Shown: positions 35,945 to 43,725 of the stretch, piece after piece
Layout: every line of letters begins with the position of its first letter
Position numbering within the stretch: position 1 is the first letter of the stretch
DNA from: an uncultured Bacteroidales bacterium
GTDB taxonomy: Bacteria; Bacteroidota; Bacteroidia; Bacteroidales; Bacteroidaceae
Direction of reading: 5' to 3'
Length of the DNA: 44,671 bases
Assembly: GCA_902801475.1 (NCBI GenBank)
Contig: CADCIO010000021.1
Location: 1 to 44,671 of the forward strand
Position numbers and translations under genes: made by a program
Notes under the pieces: generated by a model
The model's database searches: none
The model's input: the letters and a program-made list of their open reading frames with translations, nothing else
Told to the model about the DNA's origin: nothing

Positions 35945-37141
35945 ATGGGAAGTATTATAATATACGAAAAAGAGTTCCTTCCAATTATAGAATCGCAGCG
36001 GCAAGAGTTCTTTTCGTCGCTTGGAGTTAAGTCGCGTAATGGCGAGTTCAAATTGTCCTTTACTGATAGGAATTATAAATGTTCACCTTTTCTGGATAAG
36101 GTACTGGATTCCAAGGTTCAAGGTCTTTCATTCTTCTCAGGCGGAGGAGGACTAGATATTGGTGCACAGATGGCTGGAATCAAAGTGCTAACAAGCCTTG
36201 ATTTTGACAAGGACTCTATTGAGACATTAAGTTCTAACAAGTTTTTTTCTCATACCCAACATAGGCATGACGATATTCGCAATGTGAAGTCCGAAGATTT
36301 TTCCCAAATACTAAAGAACAACAATCCTGAAAAGTTGGTATTACTTGGAGGGCCACCTTGCCAGCCATTCTCAAAAGCAGGATATTGGAGAACTCTTGCT
36401 CAACGTTTAGGACCCGATGACCCAAGAAATATGATAGGGTCTTATCTCCACATCATAGACGATATTAAACCAGATGGATTTATATTGGAAAATGTTGAAA
36501 GCATTTTGCATCCACATAATATTCAGGCTGTCAATGATTTGGCAGAGGCTATAGATAAAATGAATTATCACTTTACCCTAGTAAAAGCCAATGCATGTGA
36601 TTATGGAGTTCCCCAGAAGAGGAAACGTATTTTCTTTATTGCATCGAAAAAGAAGATAACACATCAACCCAATCCAACGAATTATGAGAATCCAAATGAA
36701 GGAGAGAGTCCATACGAAAAGGTTATTGACTGGATAGGGCGATTTGATACAGAAAAGTATGCAAGTGATTGGGACAGTACGGAAGGATTGCATCATGATG
36801 CACTTATTCAAGTTCCTCCTGGGGGAAACTACATCTCACTTTCTGATAGGAGAGGCCATGTGCCAAGTCTTTTCAAAGCTGGTACACGATATTGGACTTT
36901 CTTATTAAAATTGCATCCTTATAAACCTTCTTGGACAATCATAGCTTCACCTGGTCATTGGGAAGGTCCATTTCATTGGAATAACAGAAGATTAAGGAAC
37001 TGCGAACTGGCAGCAATTCAAACATTCCCCATTGATTATCATTTTTATGGAAGTTTACGTTCTGTCCACAGACAGATTGGCAATGCTGTTCCTTGTATTT
37101 TAGCACAGAAAATGTGTCAATACCTAATTGATATTGTATGA
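35945..37141 (+). CDS. DNA (cytosine-5) methyltransferase 1 of a LlaJI-type system
   Basis: The 398-residue product has the SAM-binding motif GLSFFSGGGGLDIG (about 62-75), the catalytic GGPPCQPFS (Cys about 138) and LENVES (about 180). It also has QKRKRIFFIA (motif VIII area) and the closing IGNAVPCILAQ. It transfers a methyl group to cytosine C5 in a specific sequence. I place the start at the first ATG (35945); an upstream TTG at 35894 leaves the frame open. The stop overlaps the next start by 4 nt (ATGA). Two different cytosine methyltransferases suggest an asymmetric target with one enzyme per strand. AT-rich relative to the chromosomal genes. Confidence 0.92.
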   Translation: MGSIIIYEKEFLPIIESQRQEFFSSLGVKSRNGEFKLSFTDRNYKCSPFLDKVLDSKVQGLSFFSGGGGLDIGAQMAGIKVLTSLDFDKDSIETLSSNKFFSHTQHRHDDIRNVKSEDFSQILKNNNPEKLVLLGGPPCQPFSKAGYWRTLAQRLGPDDPRNMIGSYLHIIDDIKPDGFILENVESILHPHNIQAVNDLAEAIDKMNYHFTLVKANACDYGVPQKRKRIFFIASKKKITHQPNPTNYENPNEGESPYEKVIDWIGRFDTEKYASDWDSTEGLHHDALIQVPPGGNYISLSDRRGHVPSLFKAGTRYWTFLLKLHPYKPSWTIIASPGHWEGPFHWNNRRLRNCELAAIQTFPIDYHFYGSLRSVHRQIGNAVPCILAQKMCQYLIDIV

Positions 37142-38154
37142 AGAAATATAAAGTCATAAGTTTGTTCTCTGGCTGTGGAGGTCTGGATTTGGGATTCAAA
37201 AAAGCAGGATTCCATACAATTCTTGCGACAGATATATGGGATGTCGCTTGCAATACTTTGAAGATGAATCATGCTGCAGACAACGTGTTCTGTGGAGACA
37301 TCAGAGGTATCAATTTCACAAAATACAATGGTGAGGCAGATGTTGTTATTGGTGGTCCTCCTTGCCCTCCATATAGTCAGACCAGACATTATCTAACACA
37401 TCTAAAGGGCGGATTTGAAGACGAAAAGGCAGGGTTTGCAGTTCCTGAATATTTCAGAGCAATTGAAGAGATTAATCCTAAAGCATTTGTATTTGAGAAT
37501 GTTGATGGCTTTACATTCAAAACCTATGAAGAACCCATGACATTTCTCAAAGAGCGTTCTGAATCTCTTGGCTACAATATCACTTATAGGGTTGTTAATG
37601 CAGCAAACTATGGAGTACCACAAACCCGAAAGCGTTTTCTGTGTATTGGACTAAAGAAAAACCTTGGAACGTTTGCATTTCCACAAGAAACTCACTCAGA
37701 AAAGGGCGATAATGGTAAGTCAAAATGGGTGACTTGCGGCGAAGTACTCTATGATAGTGATGATATTACAGAAGAAGAAAAAGAACAGCGACCAGGTTCT
37801 AAAGACTACGAACTATTAGTAGGTGTCCCACCAGGAAAGAATTACCTTTACTATACTGCACATGAGGGATACCCTGAACCAAAGTTTAAGTGGAAATCAA
37901 GATACTGGACGTTTTTACTAAAACTCACACCAGATCGACCCTCTTGGACAATACAGGCAAGTCAGTCAAACAACCAAGGACCATTTCATTGGAAGAATCG
38001 TTTCCTTCGAATTGGTGAGATAAAAAGAATTCAAACGATAGATGATGATTACCAATTATATGGTGATTTGAAAGATCAATGGAGGCAGGTTGGTAATGCA
38101 GTACCCTCTAAACTCGCATTTGTAATAGCAACTGAAATCAAAAAATATTTATAG
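37138..38154 (+). CDS. DNA (cytosine-5) methyltransferase 2 of a LlaJI-type system
   Basis: The 338-residue product has ISLFSGCGGLDLGF (residues 7-20), the catalytic loop GGPPCPPYS (Cys about 76; Pro instead of the usual Gln after Cys), FENVDG (about 118), QTRKRFLCIGL and the closing VGNAVPSKLA. It starts inside the stop codon of the first methyltransferase, so the two are translationally coupled. In LlaJI-type systems the paired enzymes each methylate one strand of a non-palindromic site. The target here cannot be read from sequence. Confidence 0.92.
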   Translation: MKKYKVISLFSGCGGLDLGFKKAGFHTILATDIWDVACNTLKMNHAADNVFCGDIRGINFTKYNGEADVVIGGPPCPPYSQTRHYLTHLKGGFEDEKAGFAVPEYFRAIEEINPKAFVFENVDGFTFKTYEEPMTFLKERSESLGYNITYRVVNAANYGVPQTRKRFLCIGLKKNLGTFAFPQETHSEKGDNGKSKWVTCGEVLYDSDDITEEEKEQRPGSKDYELLVGVPPGKNYLYYTAHEGYPEPKFKWKSRYWTFLLKLTPDRPSWTIQASQSNNQGPFHWKNRFLRIGEIKRIQTIDDDYQLYGDLKDQWRQVGNAVPSKLAFVIATEIKKYL

Positions 38155-38157
38155 CTT

Positions 38158-40029
38158 ATGTCTGAGTCACATTTACAAGTCAATCTTGATGGAACAACTG
38201 CTAATCGGAAAACAGTTTTATGGCCAAGTAGTAAGAGGGAACAAGAAACCATTATACAAGGCCTTTTTGAACATAATAATTGGAAGGTTACTGAAATCAG
38301 CAACCAAAGTGGGTCTTTTTGGAAGATTATAACCTCATGTACTGATAAGACTTTTAAAATCAATCTATATATTTCATCTGTAAGGGATGAGGATAGACAG
38401 CCTGACGAGTTTAAAATGCAACTTGGCAATACTTATCCAGAACATGATGAAAAAGGGTGGATAACTATAGTCCTTGGAATCTATACGATAGCAGAAGGAT
38501 ATAATAAACCAAGGTACATTTTGTCAGGATATAATAGGAGCCGTTATGATTTTTCAACAAACCCTAGTATCAGAGGAACAAGAACTGTAGGTTTGCAAAA
38601 TGCCTATATATATGGAATGTTTAAAACAGAAAGAAGTATTCTTTTTAGGCCCGAATTCATTTACTATTATATTGAGAATACAGAATATTTGTTTGGAAAT
38701 AATGTTAAGCAAGCATCTCCTAATATTGTAAAAGCAAACATACCAACAACAAAACAGCTATGTGATTACCTTTCTGCCATCCGTACTAAACCTTTCTTGC
38801 TCCTTGCAGGTATTTCTGGCACAGGAAAATCTCGCATCGTTCGTGAGTTGGCATTCAAATCTTGTCCCAAATACCTGCAAGATAAAGATGGAACAACGCC
38901 TGGCAACTACTGCATGATTGAGGTGAAGCCTAATTGGCACGACTCAACGGAACTACTGGGCTATTACAGCAATATGAATAAGAGCTACCAGTTCAAGAAG
39001 TTCGTGAAGTTTCTGGTGAAAGCCAAAATGTTCCCTAAGGTGCCGTTCTTCGTATGTCTTGATGAAATGAATTTGGCACCCGTTGAACATTATTTTGCTG
39101 AGATGCTGAGCATCATGGAGACCCGCAAACATCCGAAAATTGAAGGAACGGACGAGGTGGATAAGGAGGTAATAAAGACTGGAGCCATAGTGGATGCCCA
39201 GCATTTCCGTGAATTTGCTGGGTTGACAGACAAGAACGGGAACATATACACCATGCTGAAGACTGACCGCGACATCTACATGAAGCTTCATGGCCTTGAT
39301 ACGGAAAATGATATTGATGAGGAGATCGGCAAACGAACAGACCTGACAACGGAGGGCTTAACTCTGCCAGATAACGTCATCATCATCGGTACGGTGAATA
39401 TGGACGACACTACGCATCAGTTCTCTCGTAAGGTGATTGATCGTGCGATGACCATAGAGATGAACGGTGGCAGGCTGAGCGATATGTTTGGTGGCAGTAA
39501 GGACTTGGAATATCTTCCTCAAGAGGAGCAGGAGAAGTGGCAAGACTGTTTCCGTCAGCGGTATGTGACTGCCGATGAGGTACTGGAAGAGCATCCTGAG
39601 GCAGCTGATGATATTGTCAAGATTGTACCAGAGAAGCTTGAGAACATCAACAAGGCCCTGAAAGGCACTCCGTTTGAAGTGAGCTATCGTGTGCTCAACG
39701 AACTGACAATCATGGTTGGCGTGTTGCTTGACAGCAAAAAAGAAGGTGAAACTCTTGATGACATCATCAACCAAGCGCTCGACCGCATTCTGCTGATGAA
39801 GATACTTCCTCGTATAGAGGGTGATTCTGACATGTTCAACCTTTCAAGAGACTTTAAACAAGAGAATCATGTGGAGTATAACAACCGTTTGGAATGGCTG
39901 ATGGAGTTGGCACCAGAAATCGTTGCAGAAGAACAGGATGGTGAAGAACATCGCCAGACAGCTCGTGAGAAGATCAAGGAGATGAAGGAACGACTGGAGA
40001 ATCAAGAGTTCACCCGTTTCTGGCCATAA
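38158..40029 (+). CDS. McrB-like AAA+ GTPase restriction subunit
   Basis: The 623-residue product has an N-terminal domain of about 195 residues, probably the target-reading part (MrcB-N-like; RYILSGYNRSRYDFSTNP). The McrB-family AAA+ motor follows: Walker A GISGTGKS (about 218-225), Walker B and signature FFVCLDEMNLAPVEHYFAEML, and the VNMDDTTHQFSRKVIDRAM motif. In McrBC and LlaJI systems this subunit hydrolyses GTP and translocates DNA to drive cleavage by its partner nuclease. It begins 3 nt after methyltransferase 2. By eye the first 600 nt are much more AT-rich than the rest of the gene, a possible recombination joint. Confidence 0.92.
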   Translation: MSESHLQVNLDGTTANRKTVLWPSSKREQETIIQGLFEHNNWKVTEISNQSGSFWKIITSCTDKTFKINLYISSVRDEDRQPDEFKMQLGNTYPEHDEKGWITIVLGIYTIAEGYNKPRYILSGYNRSRYDFSTNPSIRGTRTVGLQNAYIYGMFKTERSILFRPEFIYYYIENTEYLFGNNVKQASPNIVKANIPTTKQLCDYLSAIRTKPFLLLAGISGTGKSRIVRELAFKSCPKYLQDKDGTTPGNYCMIEVKPNWHDSTELLGYYSNMNKSYQFKKFVKFLVKAKMFPKVPFFVCLDEMNLAPVEHYFAEMLSIMETRKHPKIEGTDEVDKEVIKTGAIVDAQHFREFAGLTDKNGNIYTMLKTDRDIYMKLHGLDTENDIDEEIGKRTDLTTEGLTLPDNVIIIGTVNMDDTTHQFSRKVIDRAMTIEMNGGRLSDMFGGSKDLEYLPQEEQEKWQDCFRQRYVTADEVLEEHPEAADDIVKIVPEKLENINKALKGTPFEVSYRVLNELTIMVGVLLDSKKEGETLDDIINQALDRILLMKILPRIEGDSDMFNLSRDFKQENHVEYNNRLEWLMELAPEIVAEEQDGEEHRQTAREKIKEMKERLENQEFTRFWP

Positions 40030-40041
40030 GAAATGTAAGGC

Positions 40042-42489
40042 ATGCAGACAGAGGTTCTCAGACTGAAACATACGGAAGGTGACTACGAGGTGATTGTTCG
40101 CACGCAGGACATCGGGTTCTCTTGGAAAAAGTTCAAGAGCAGGATTGACTATGCAAAGAAATCAAACCCTGAGATTGATGCACCTGAGGCCTATTGTTCG
40201 TATAAAAGTCAGGATGAGTGCCATTTGAATCTATATAACCCCATTCGTGCAGACCATACTGATGATCAAGAAGAAACAATCCTTGCCGATGGCGGAGAGT
40301 GGACACATTTGTGGCCTGTGTTCTTTGAGACGTGCAAGTATCAGATAAGGATTCTTTTACATGGAGTGGATGCAGACTCAGAACCCGAGGTGCGACATGT
40401 GAGGAAAGATGTGGAAGAAAGTTTCTTTCTCGACCAAGAGCATGACCACAAAGAGAAGTCATTAACTGGCGAGTTGGATTTCCTGAACGAGCCTGGTGTG
40501 TTTCGTTTGGAATTCAGCTATCAGAAAAATGGAAAACGCAAGGATGCCTATGTCTGCTTCGATGTGGTATCGCCAAAGCTTGACACCAAGAATGACTATG
40601 CGTCATTGTTACGTGAGGTGAACGATGAGTATCAGGATGTGATATACCGTTATCTGAGCATCACAATACAGCAGTTCAGTCGTGGGCATCTGAATAATGA
40701 TGCCACATGGATGCAAGCATTCCAAGGTATTGTGGATAATTACACGAAGAACGTGAAGTGGGTGATTCAGAATCCACATACACAGGTGGTGAAGTATCGC
40801 ACATCACGCAAGGTGGAACAAATAAAACGTTGGACTCCAGAAATGGAGGAACGTTACGGGGAAGTCAAGGCAGAAGGTAAACTGGAAGAATACTATTTCA
40901 GCTACGATGAGGCCTGCTCCACACAGGACACGATGGAGAACCGCTTTGTAAAATACACGTTGAAAAGCATTGGTCACAGATTGAACAGCGTCATCGCCAA
41001 TGTGCTGAAAAGTACACAGGAGGAGCTTTCTGAACGACATAGACAGCAATGGATAGGATATCAAGACACGCTTCGCAAAACGTTACACCATCCATTCTTT
41101 AAATCCATAGGAAAGTTTGAAGGGCTGAAACAGGAGAGCCTAGTGCTGCAGAACCGTAGTGGCTACCAACAAATATACAAGGACTGGCTAAAGCTTAAAC
41201 GGGGCATTGACCTTTATCATGGCGCTGCCAATATCGGCACCTTGCAGATATGGGAAATTTATGAGCTGTGGTGCTTTATCAAGATGAAGAAACTCGTAGC
41301 CGAGGTGATGGGTGTTGACAGAAGTCAGCCGGACTATGAAAGTCTTGTAACTGAACCTAAAGGTACGTTGCTCAATCCATTCACAGATTCATCGTTGGAG
41401 CATGTGGTGACGTTCCGTTACCCAGCTCCCAAGGAAGATGATAACGAGGTACGAAAAAGGCAACTGGAGGCACATGCTGGCGATATAGTGACGTTGCATT
41501 ATCAGCATACGTTCAACCGAACAAGCGGTAATGGAATGTACGGCATGGGCATCCATACTGCCACTACGGAACAGCGGCCGGACATCGTGTTGAACATCAG
41601 CAGAGAATCGGGCGAGGTGGTGCTGACATATCTCTATGATGCAAAATATCGTGTCATTAACGACCGTGCACTTGACAAGGACTTTGAGCAGCAGGATGCA
41701 GAGGAACTTCAACAATTGATGGGAGGAGATTATCCTCCAACGGATGCCATCAATCAGATGCATCGTTACAGGGATGCAATATATTATGGTGAGGAGCAGG
41801 AACGCTACCGTTCGAAAGAGGTTATCGGTGGATACATATTGTTCCCTGGGCGTGGTGATGACGAACATATCAGAAGTCGTTATTATAGCACAAGTGTTGA
41901 GGACGTAAACATCGGGGCTTTCCCCTTATTACCAAATACTGATAAGAGGTTAGAAGGAAATCTGCTAAGGGAGCATCTGCAAAAGATATTGATGGAAAAG
42001 TCAACTACTGCGAGCCATGTGGCAAAAGCCAAGCCGCAACGCACGCTTGCATATATATCAGAGGAGGAAAAGGTTGGGGTGATTGATGATCTTGTAATGA
42101 TTGCAAGGGCTGGAAGTGATGAGAAACGCAACTGGACTTTCGAGAACTGCTGGTACAATGTTCCGCTTGACAAGATTGCTGATTCACCCATCTTGCAAGC
42201 GAAATATTTGTTGCTCTTTGTTGGTAATGAGAGAGAGACTGGTAACATCAGGAAGATTGTTAAGACAAGGCATGACGTATGGACTAAAGAACGTTTACTG
42301 AATGAAGGCTATCCCAATGCAAGTCATCCATCTTATTATATGTTGAGAATACGAAAGGAAAATGGTACTGATGATTCATTGAGATATCGTGTGTTTGACT
42401 TAAAGAACGTACCTGCAATTGTTTGGGGAACTCCCAAACAGCCATTCTTTTTTGTCAGATTGAGAGATTTGGAAGTGGTTGGTTTATGA
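40042..42489 (+). CDS. McrC-like DUF2357 / PD-(D/E)XK nuclease subunit
   Basis: The 815-residue product has a long N-terminal part of the DUF2357 type. A central helical region (DTMENRFVKYTLKSIGHRL) is followed by a PD-(D/E)XK nuclease core: RPDIVL (about 512) then LTYLYDAKYR (about 530-540) and QMHRYRDAIYY. The C-terminal 150 residues (NCWYNVPLDKIADSPILQAKY) form a further domain I cannot name. It is the likely DNA-cutting partner of the McrB-like GTPase and starts 12 nt after it. The two-MTase, GTPase and nuclease order is that of LlaJI. Confidence 0.9.
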   Translation: MQTEVLRLKHTEGDYEVIVRTQDIGFSWKKFKSRIDYAKKSNPEIDAPEAYCSYKSQDECHLNLYNPIRADHTDDQEETILADGGEWTHLWPVFFETCKYQIRILLHGVDADSEPEVRHVRKDVEESFFLDQEHDHKEKSLTGELDFLNEPGVFRLEFSYQKNGKRKDAYVCFDVVSPKLDTKNDYASLLREVNDEYQDVIYRYLSITIQQFSRGHLNNDATWMQAFQGIVDNYTKNVKWVIQNPHTQVVKYRTSRKVEQIKRWTPEMEERYGEVKAEGKLEEYYFSYDEACSTQDTMENRFVKYTLKSIGHRLNSVIANVLKSTQEELSERHRQQWIGYQDTLRKTLHHPFFKSIGKFEGLKQESLVLQNRSGYQQIYKDWLKLKRGIDLYHGAANIGTLQIWEIYELWCFIKMKKLVAEVMGVDRSQPDYESLVTEPKGTLLNPFTDSSLEHVVTFRYPAPKEDDNEVRKRQLEAHAGDIVTLHYQHTFNRTSGNGMYGMGIHTATTEQRPDIVLNISRESGEVVLTYLYDAKYRVINDRALDKDFEQQDAEELQQLMGGDYPPTDAINQMHRYRDAIYYGEEQERYRSKEVIGGYILFPGRGDDEHIRSRYYSTSVEDVNIGAFPLLPNTDKRLEGNLLREHLQKILMEKSTTASHVAKAKPQRTLAYISEEEKVGVIDDLVMIARAGSDEKRNWTFENCWYNVPLDKIADSPILQAKYLLLFVGNERETGNIRKIVKTRHDVWTKERLLNEGYPNASHPSYYMLRIRKENGTDDSLRYRVFDLKNVPAIVWGTPKQPFFFVRLRDLEVVGL

Positions 42490-42550
42490 GAACAGGAGAT
42501 AGAAAAAACGACTGTCTTGATTCAGGGTACAGACACCCGTTCCTGTGATC

Positions 42551-42655
42551 ATGAACATAGGTTCGATGGTCAATGAAAGAGGAAATATTCCCATAGAAGT
42601 TGCACGAATTAATAATAAAAGGAATGTGGATTTATGTTGTATCGTGCTCACTTAA
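42551..42655 (+). CDS. Possible 34-residue peptide or gene remnant
   Basis: An ATG frame of 34 codons (MNIGSMVNERGNIPIEVARI...) lies 61 nt after the nuclease gene. Its composition looks protein-like, but it overlaps the first copy of the duplicated promoter, so it may be the remains of a gene. No family recognised. Confidence 0.25.
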   Translation: MNIGSMVNERGNIPIEVARINNKRNVDLCCIVLT

Positions 42656-42666
42656 TCGTAACTTTG
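42636..42666 (+). promoter_or_regulatory. First copy of a duplicated promoter (degenerate -33)
   Basis: GTTG (42636-42639), 19 nt, TAACTTTG (42659-42666). The 28 nt ending here match the 28 nt ending at 42753 with three differences. Confidence 0.6.
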
Positions 42667-42722
42667 ACTACGTTGAACTTGCTCTCGTTCGACAATAAAA
42701 AGTGAAAAAAACTTTTTTCCCC

Positions 42723-42753
42723 TTTGTATTGTGCTCACTTATCCGTAACTTTG
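42723..42753 (+). promoter_or_regulatory. Second copy of a duplicated promoter (full consensus)
   Basis: TTTG (42723-42726), 19 nt, TAACTTTG (42746-42753) is a perfect Bacteroidetes-type promoter. It is the probable promoter of the small-gene island that follows. Confidence 0.85.
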
Positions 42754-42816
42754 CACCAACAATAATAATGATATGTCGAAATAACAATCAAATATCGTAG
42801 AGTACTAATCCAAGAA

Positions 42817-42838
42817 CCTCACGATGTAAAGGAAATCG
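42817..42838 (+). repeat. Shared leader/boundary motif, copy 1
   Basis: CACGATGTAAAGGAAATCG with preceding CCT; ACGAT/ATCGT form a short hairpin. It ends 11 nt before the ATG at 42850. Confidence 0.8.
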
Positions 42839-42849
42839 TTTAGAAATTT

Positions 42850-42945
42850 ATGACACAAATAAAGATTTTTACTGAAACAACTTTTCGTAGTAAAGAATCT
42901 GGTCCCAATGCTCCATTGACAGAAGTGGTAACAGAAAGGTTATAA
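42850..42945 (+). CDS. Tiny ORF, 31 residues, coupled to the next
   Basis: The frame codes MTQIKIFTETTFRSKESGPN and 11 more residues, with the stop TAA at 42943-42945. The stop overlaps the next ATG by one base (TAATG). The beginning resembles the N-terminus of small sporadic proteins that open with an IKIFTE-like strand, but the match is too short for a family. The shared leader motif just upstream supports translation. It could be a truncated gene. Confidence 0.45.
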   Translation: MTQIKIFTETTFRSKESGPNAPLTEVVTERL

Positions 42946-43070
42946 TGATAAAATTTAAATCTGGAAGTCCTTTAACTCGTTTGGAAATTATCTGTAAGGC
43001 ACCTGATTGGGAAGTGATAGATGTCTTCGTTATGGAAGAAGAAGTCAGAAACCGTTTTGATGAGAGATAA
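42945..43070 (+). CDS. Tiny ORF, 41 residues, overlapping the previous stop
   Basis: ATG at 42945-42947 follows by one-base overlap with the preceding TAA, a classic coupling arrangement. The product MIKFKSGSPLTRLEIICKAP...VMEEEVRNRFDER has balanced, soluble-protein composition. No family recognised. An alternative is that this and the previous ORF are two halves of one gene split by a frameshift or stop. Confidence 0.45.
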   Translation: MIKFKSGSPLTRLEIICKAPDWEVIDVFVMEEEVRNRFDER

Positions 43071-43149
43071 GAATACAAAAAAGTTTCGTCCTTCTTTGAA
43101 TTTTTCTTCCAAAGTTCCTATATTATCAATCAACATCTAATCTAAATTA

Positions 43150-43171
43150 CCTCACGATGTACAGGGAATCG
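43150..43171 (+). repeat. Shared leader/boundary motif, copy 2
   Basis: CACGATGTACAGGGAATCG with preceding CCT; CGAT/ATCG pair. It ends 10 nt before the ATG at 43182. Confidence 0.8.
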
Positions 43172-43181
43172 CGAAAAAATT

Positions 43182-43553
43182 ATGATAGAATACACACTTT
43201 CAGAAGATTGTAAAACCATTTTGAGTTTGAGTGGTTATGGTGAGCTTGTAGTGCCGTCAACGGTTGAACGCTTGGGTTGTGAAATAAAGGATCGCAACCA
43301 AATTTCCAAAATAGTGTTCTCGGAGGGGTGCACAAAAATTGGGTCGGAATGGAACATTGATAGTTGGGTAGTCATAGATCATGATGCCATCTTGAAAGAA
43401 ATAACACTGCCGTCCACTATGAAGGAAGTTGCAAAAGATGCATTTAAGGAGTTCTTATGTGTCAAATCTGTATGGGTACCTGTTGGAATGAAAGAGTACT
43501 TCCTGAACATTTTGCCTGAGCATTTAGCAAAACATGTCGTGGAAAGGGACTGA
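43182..43553 (+). CDS. Small leucine-rich-repeat-like protein
   Basis: The 123-residue product has no signal peptide. It shows loose BspA-type (LRR_5) repeats: GELVVPSTVERLG, ISKIVFSEGCTKIG and LKEITLPSTMKEVAKDAF. Such short cytosolic LRR proteins may mediate protein contacts; no specific role is known. The start follows the shared leader motif by 10 nt. It is AT-rich like its neighbours. Confidence 0.7.
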   Translation: MIEYTLSEDCKTILSLSGYGELVVPSTVERLGCEIKDRNQISKIVFSEGCTKIGSEWNIDSWVVIDHDAILKEITLPSTMKEVAKDAFKEFLCVKSVWVPVGMKEYFLNILPEHLAKHVVERD

Positions 43554-43725
43554 CGAGTGTTGTTCTTCCCCTTTGCTTGAAGCAATTCATGACACACAAT
43601 TTGGAGAGTGGAAGATTATTACTCTCCGTCATTCGCTTTATACATATAAATATTATAAAACTGGAATACATAGAACCTCACGATGTATAGGGAATCGTGG
43701 AAGGGAAGTATGGTGCCAAACATAA
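43534..43725 (+). CDS. Possible 63-residue ORF between the LRR-like and UDG-like genes
   Basis: The frame starts inside the end of the LRR-like gene and runs through the third leader motif into the next gene. Its middle (LLEAIHDTQFGEWKIITLRH) looks protein-like, but its last 15 or so codons are leader motif and overlap. It may be a gene remnant truncated by the motif, or a chance frame. Confidence 0.25.
   Translation: MSWKGTDECCSSPLLEAIHDTQFGEWKIITLRHSLYTYKYYKTGIHRTSRCIGNRGREVWCQT
43676..43697 (+). repeat. Shared leader/boundary motif, copy 3
   Basis: CACGATGTATAGGGAATCG with preceding CCT; CACGAT/ATCGTG form a 6-bp hairpin. It ends 12 nt before the ATG at 43710. The motif contains an ATG (43683) that opens the same frame, but the other copies argue for 43710. 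Confidence 0.8.

Noticed and set aside
35780..36004. A 74-codon minus-strand frame before the methyltransferases
   Set aside because: It overlaps the methyltransferase start on the other strand, has no promoter box and shows no family features.
42817..43697. CRISPR-like repeats
   Set aside because: Three copies are 300-530 bp apart with genes between them, so it is not a CRISPR array; the gene-start association is the meaningful pattern.
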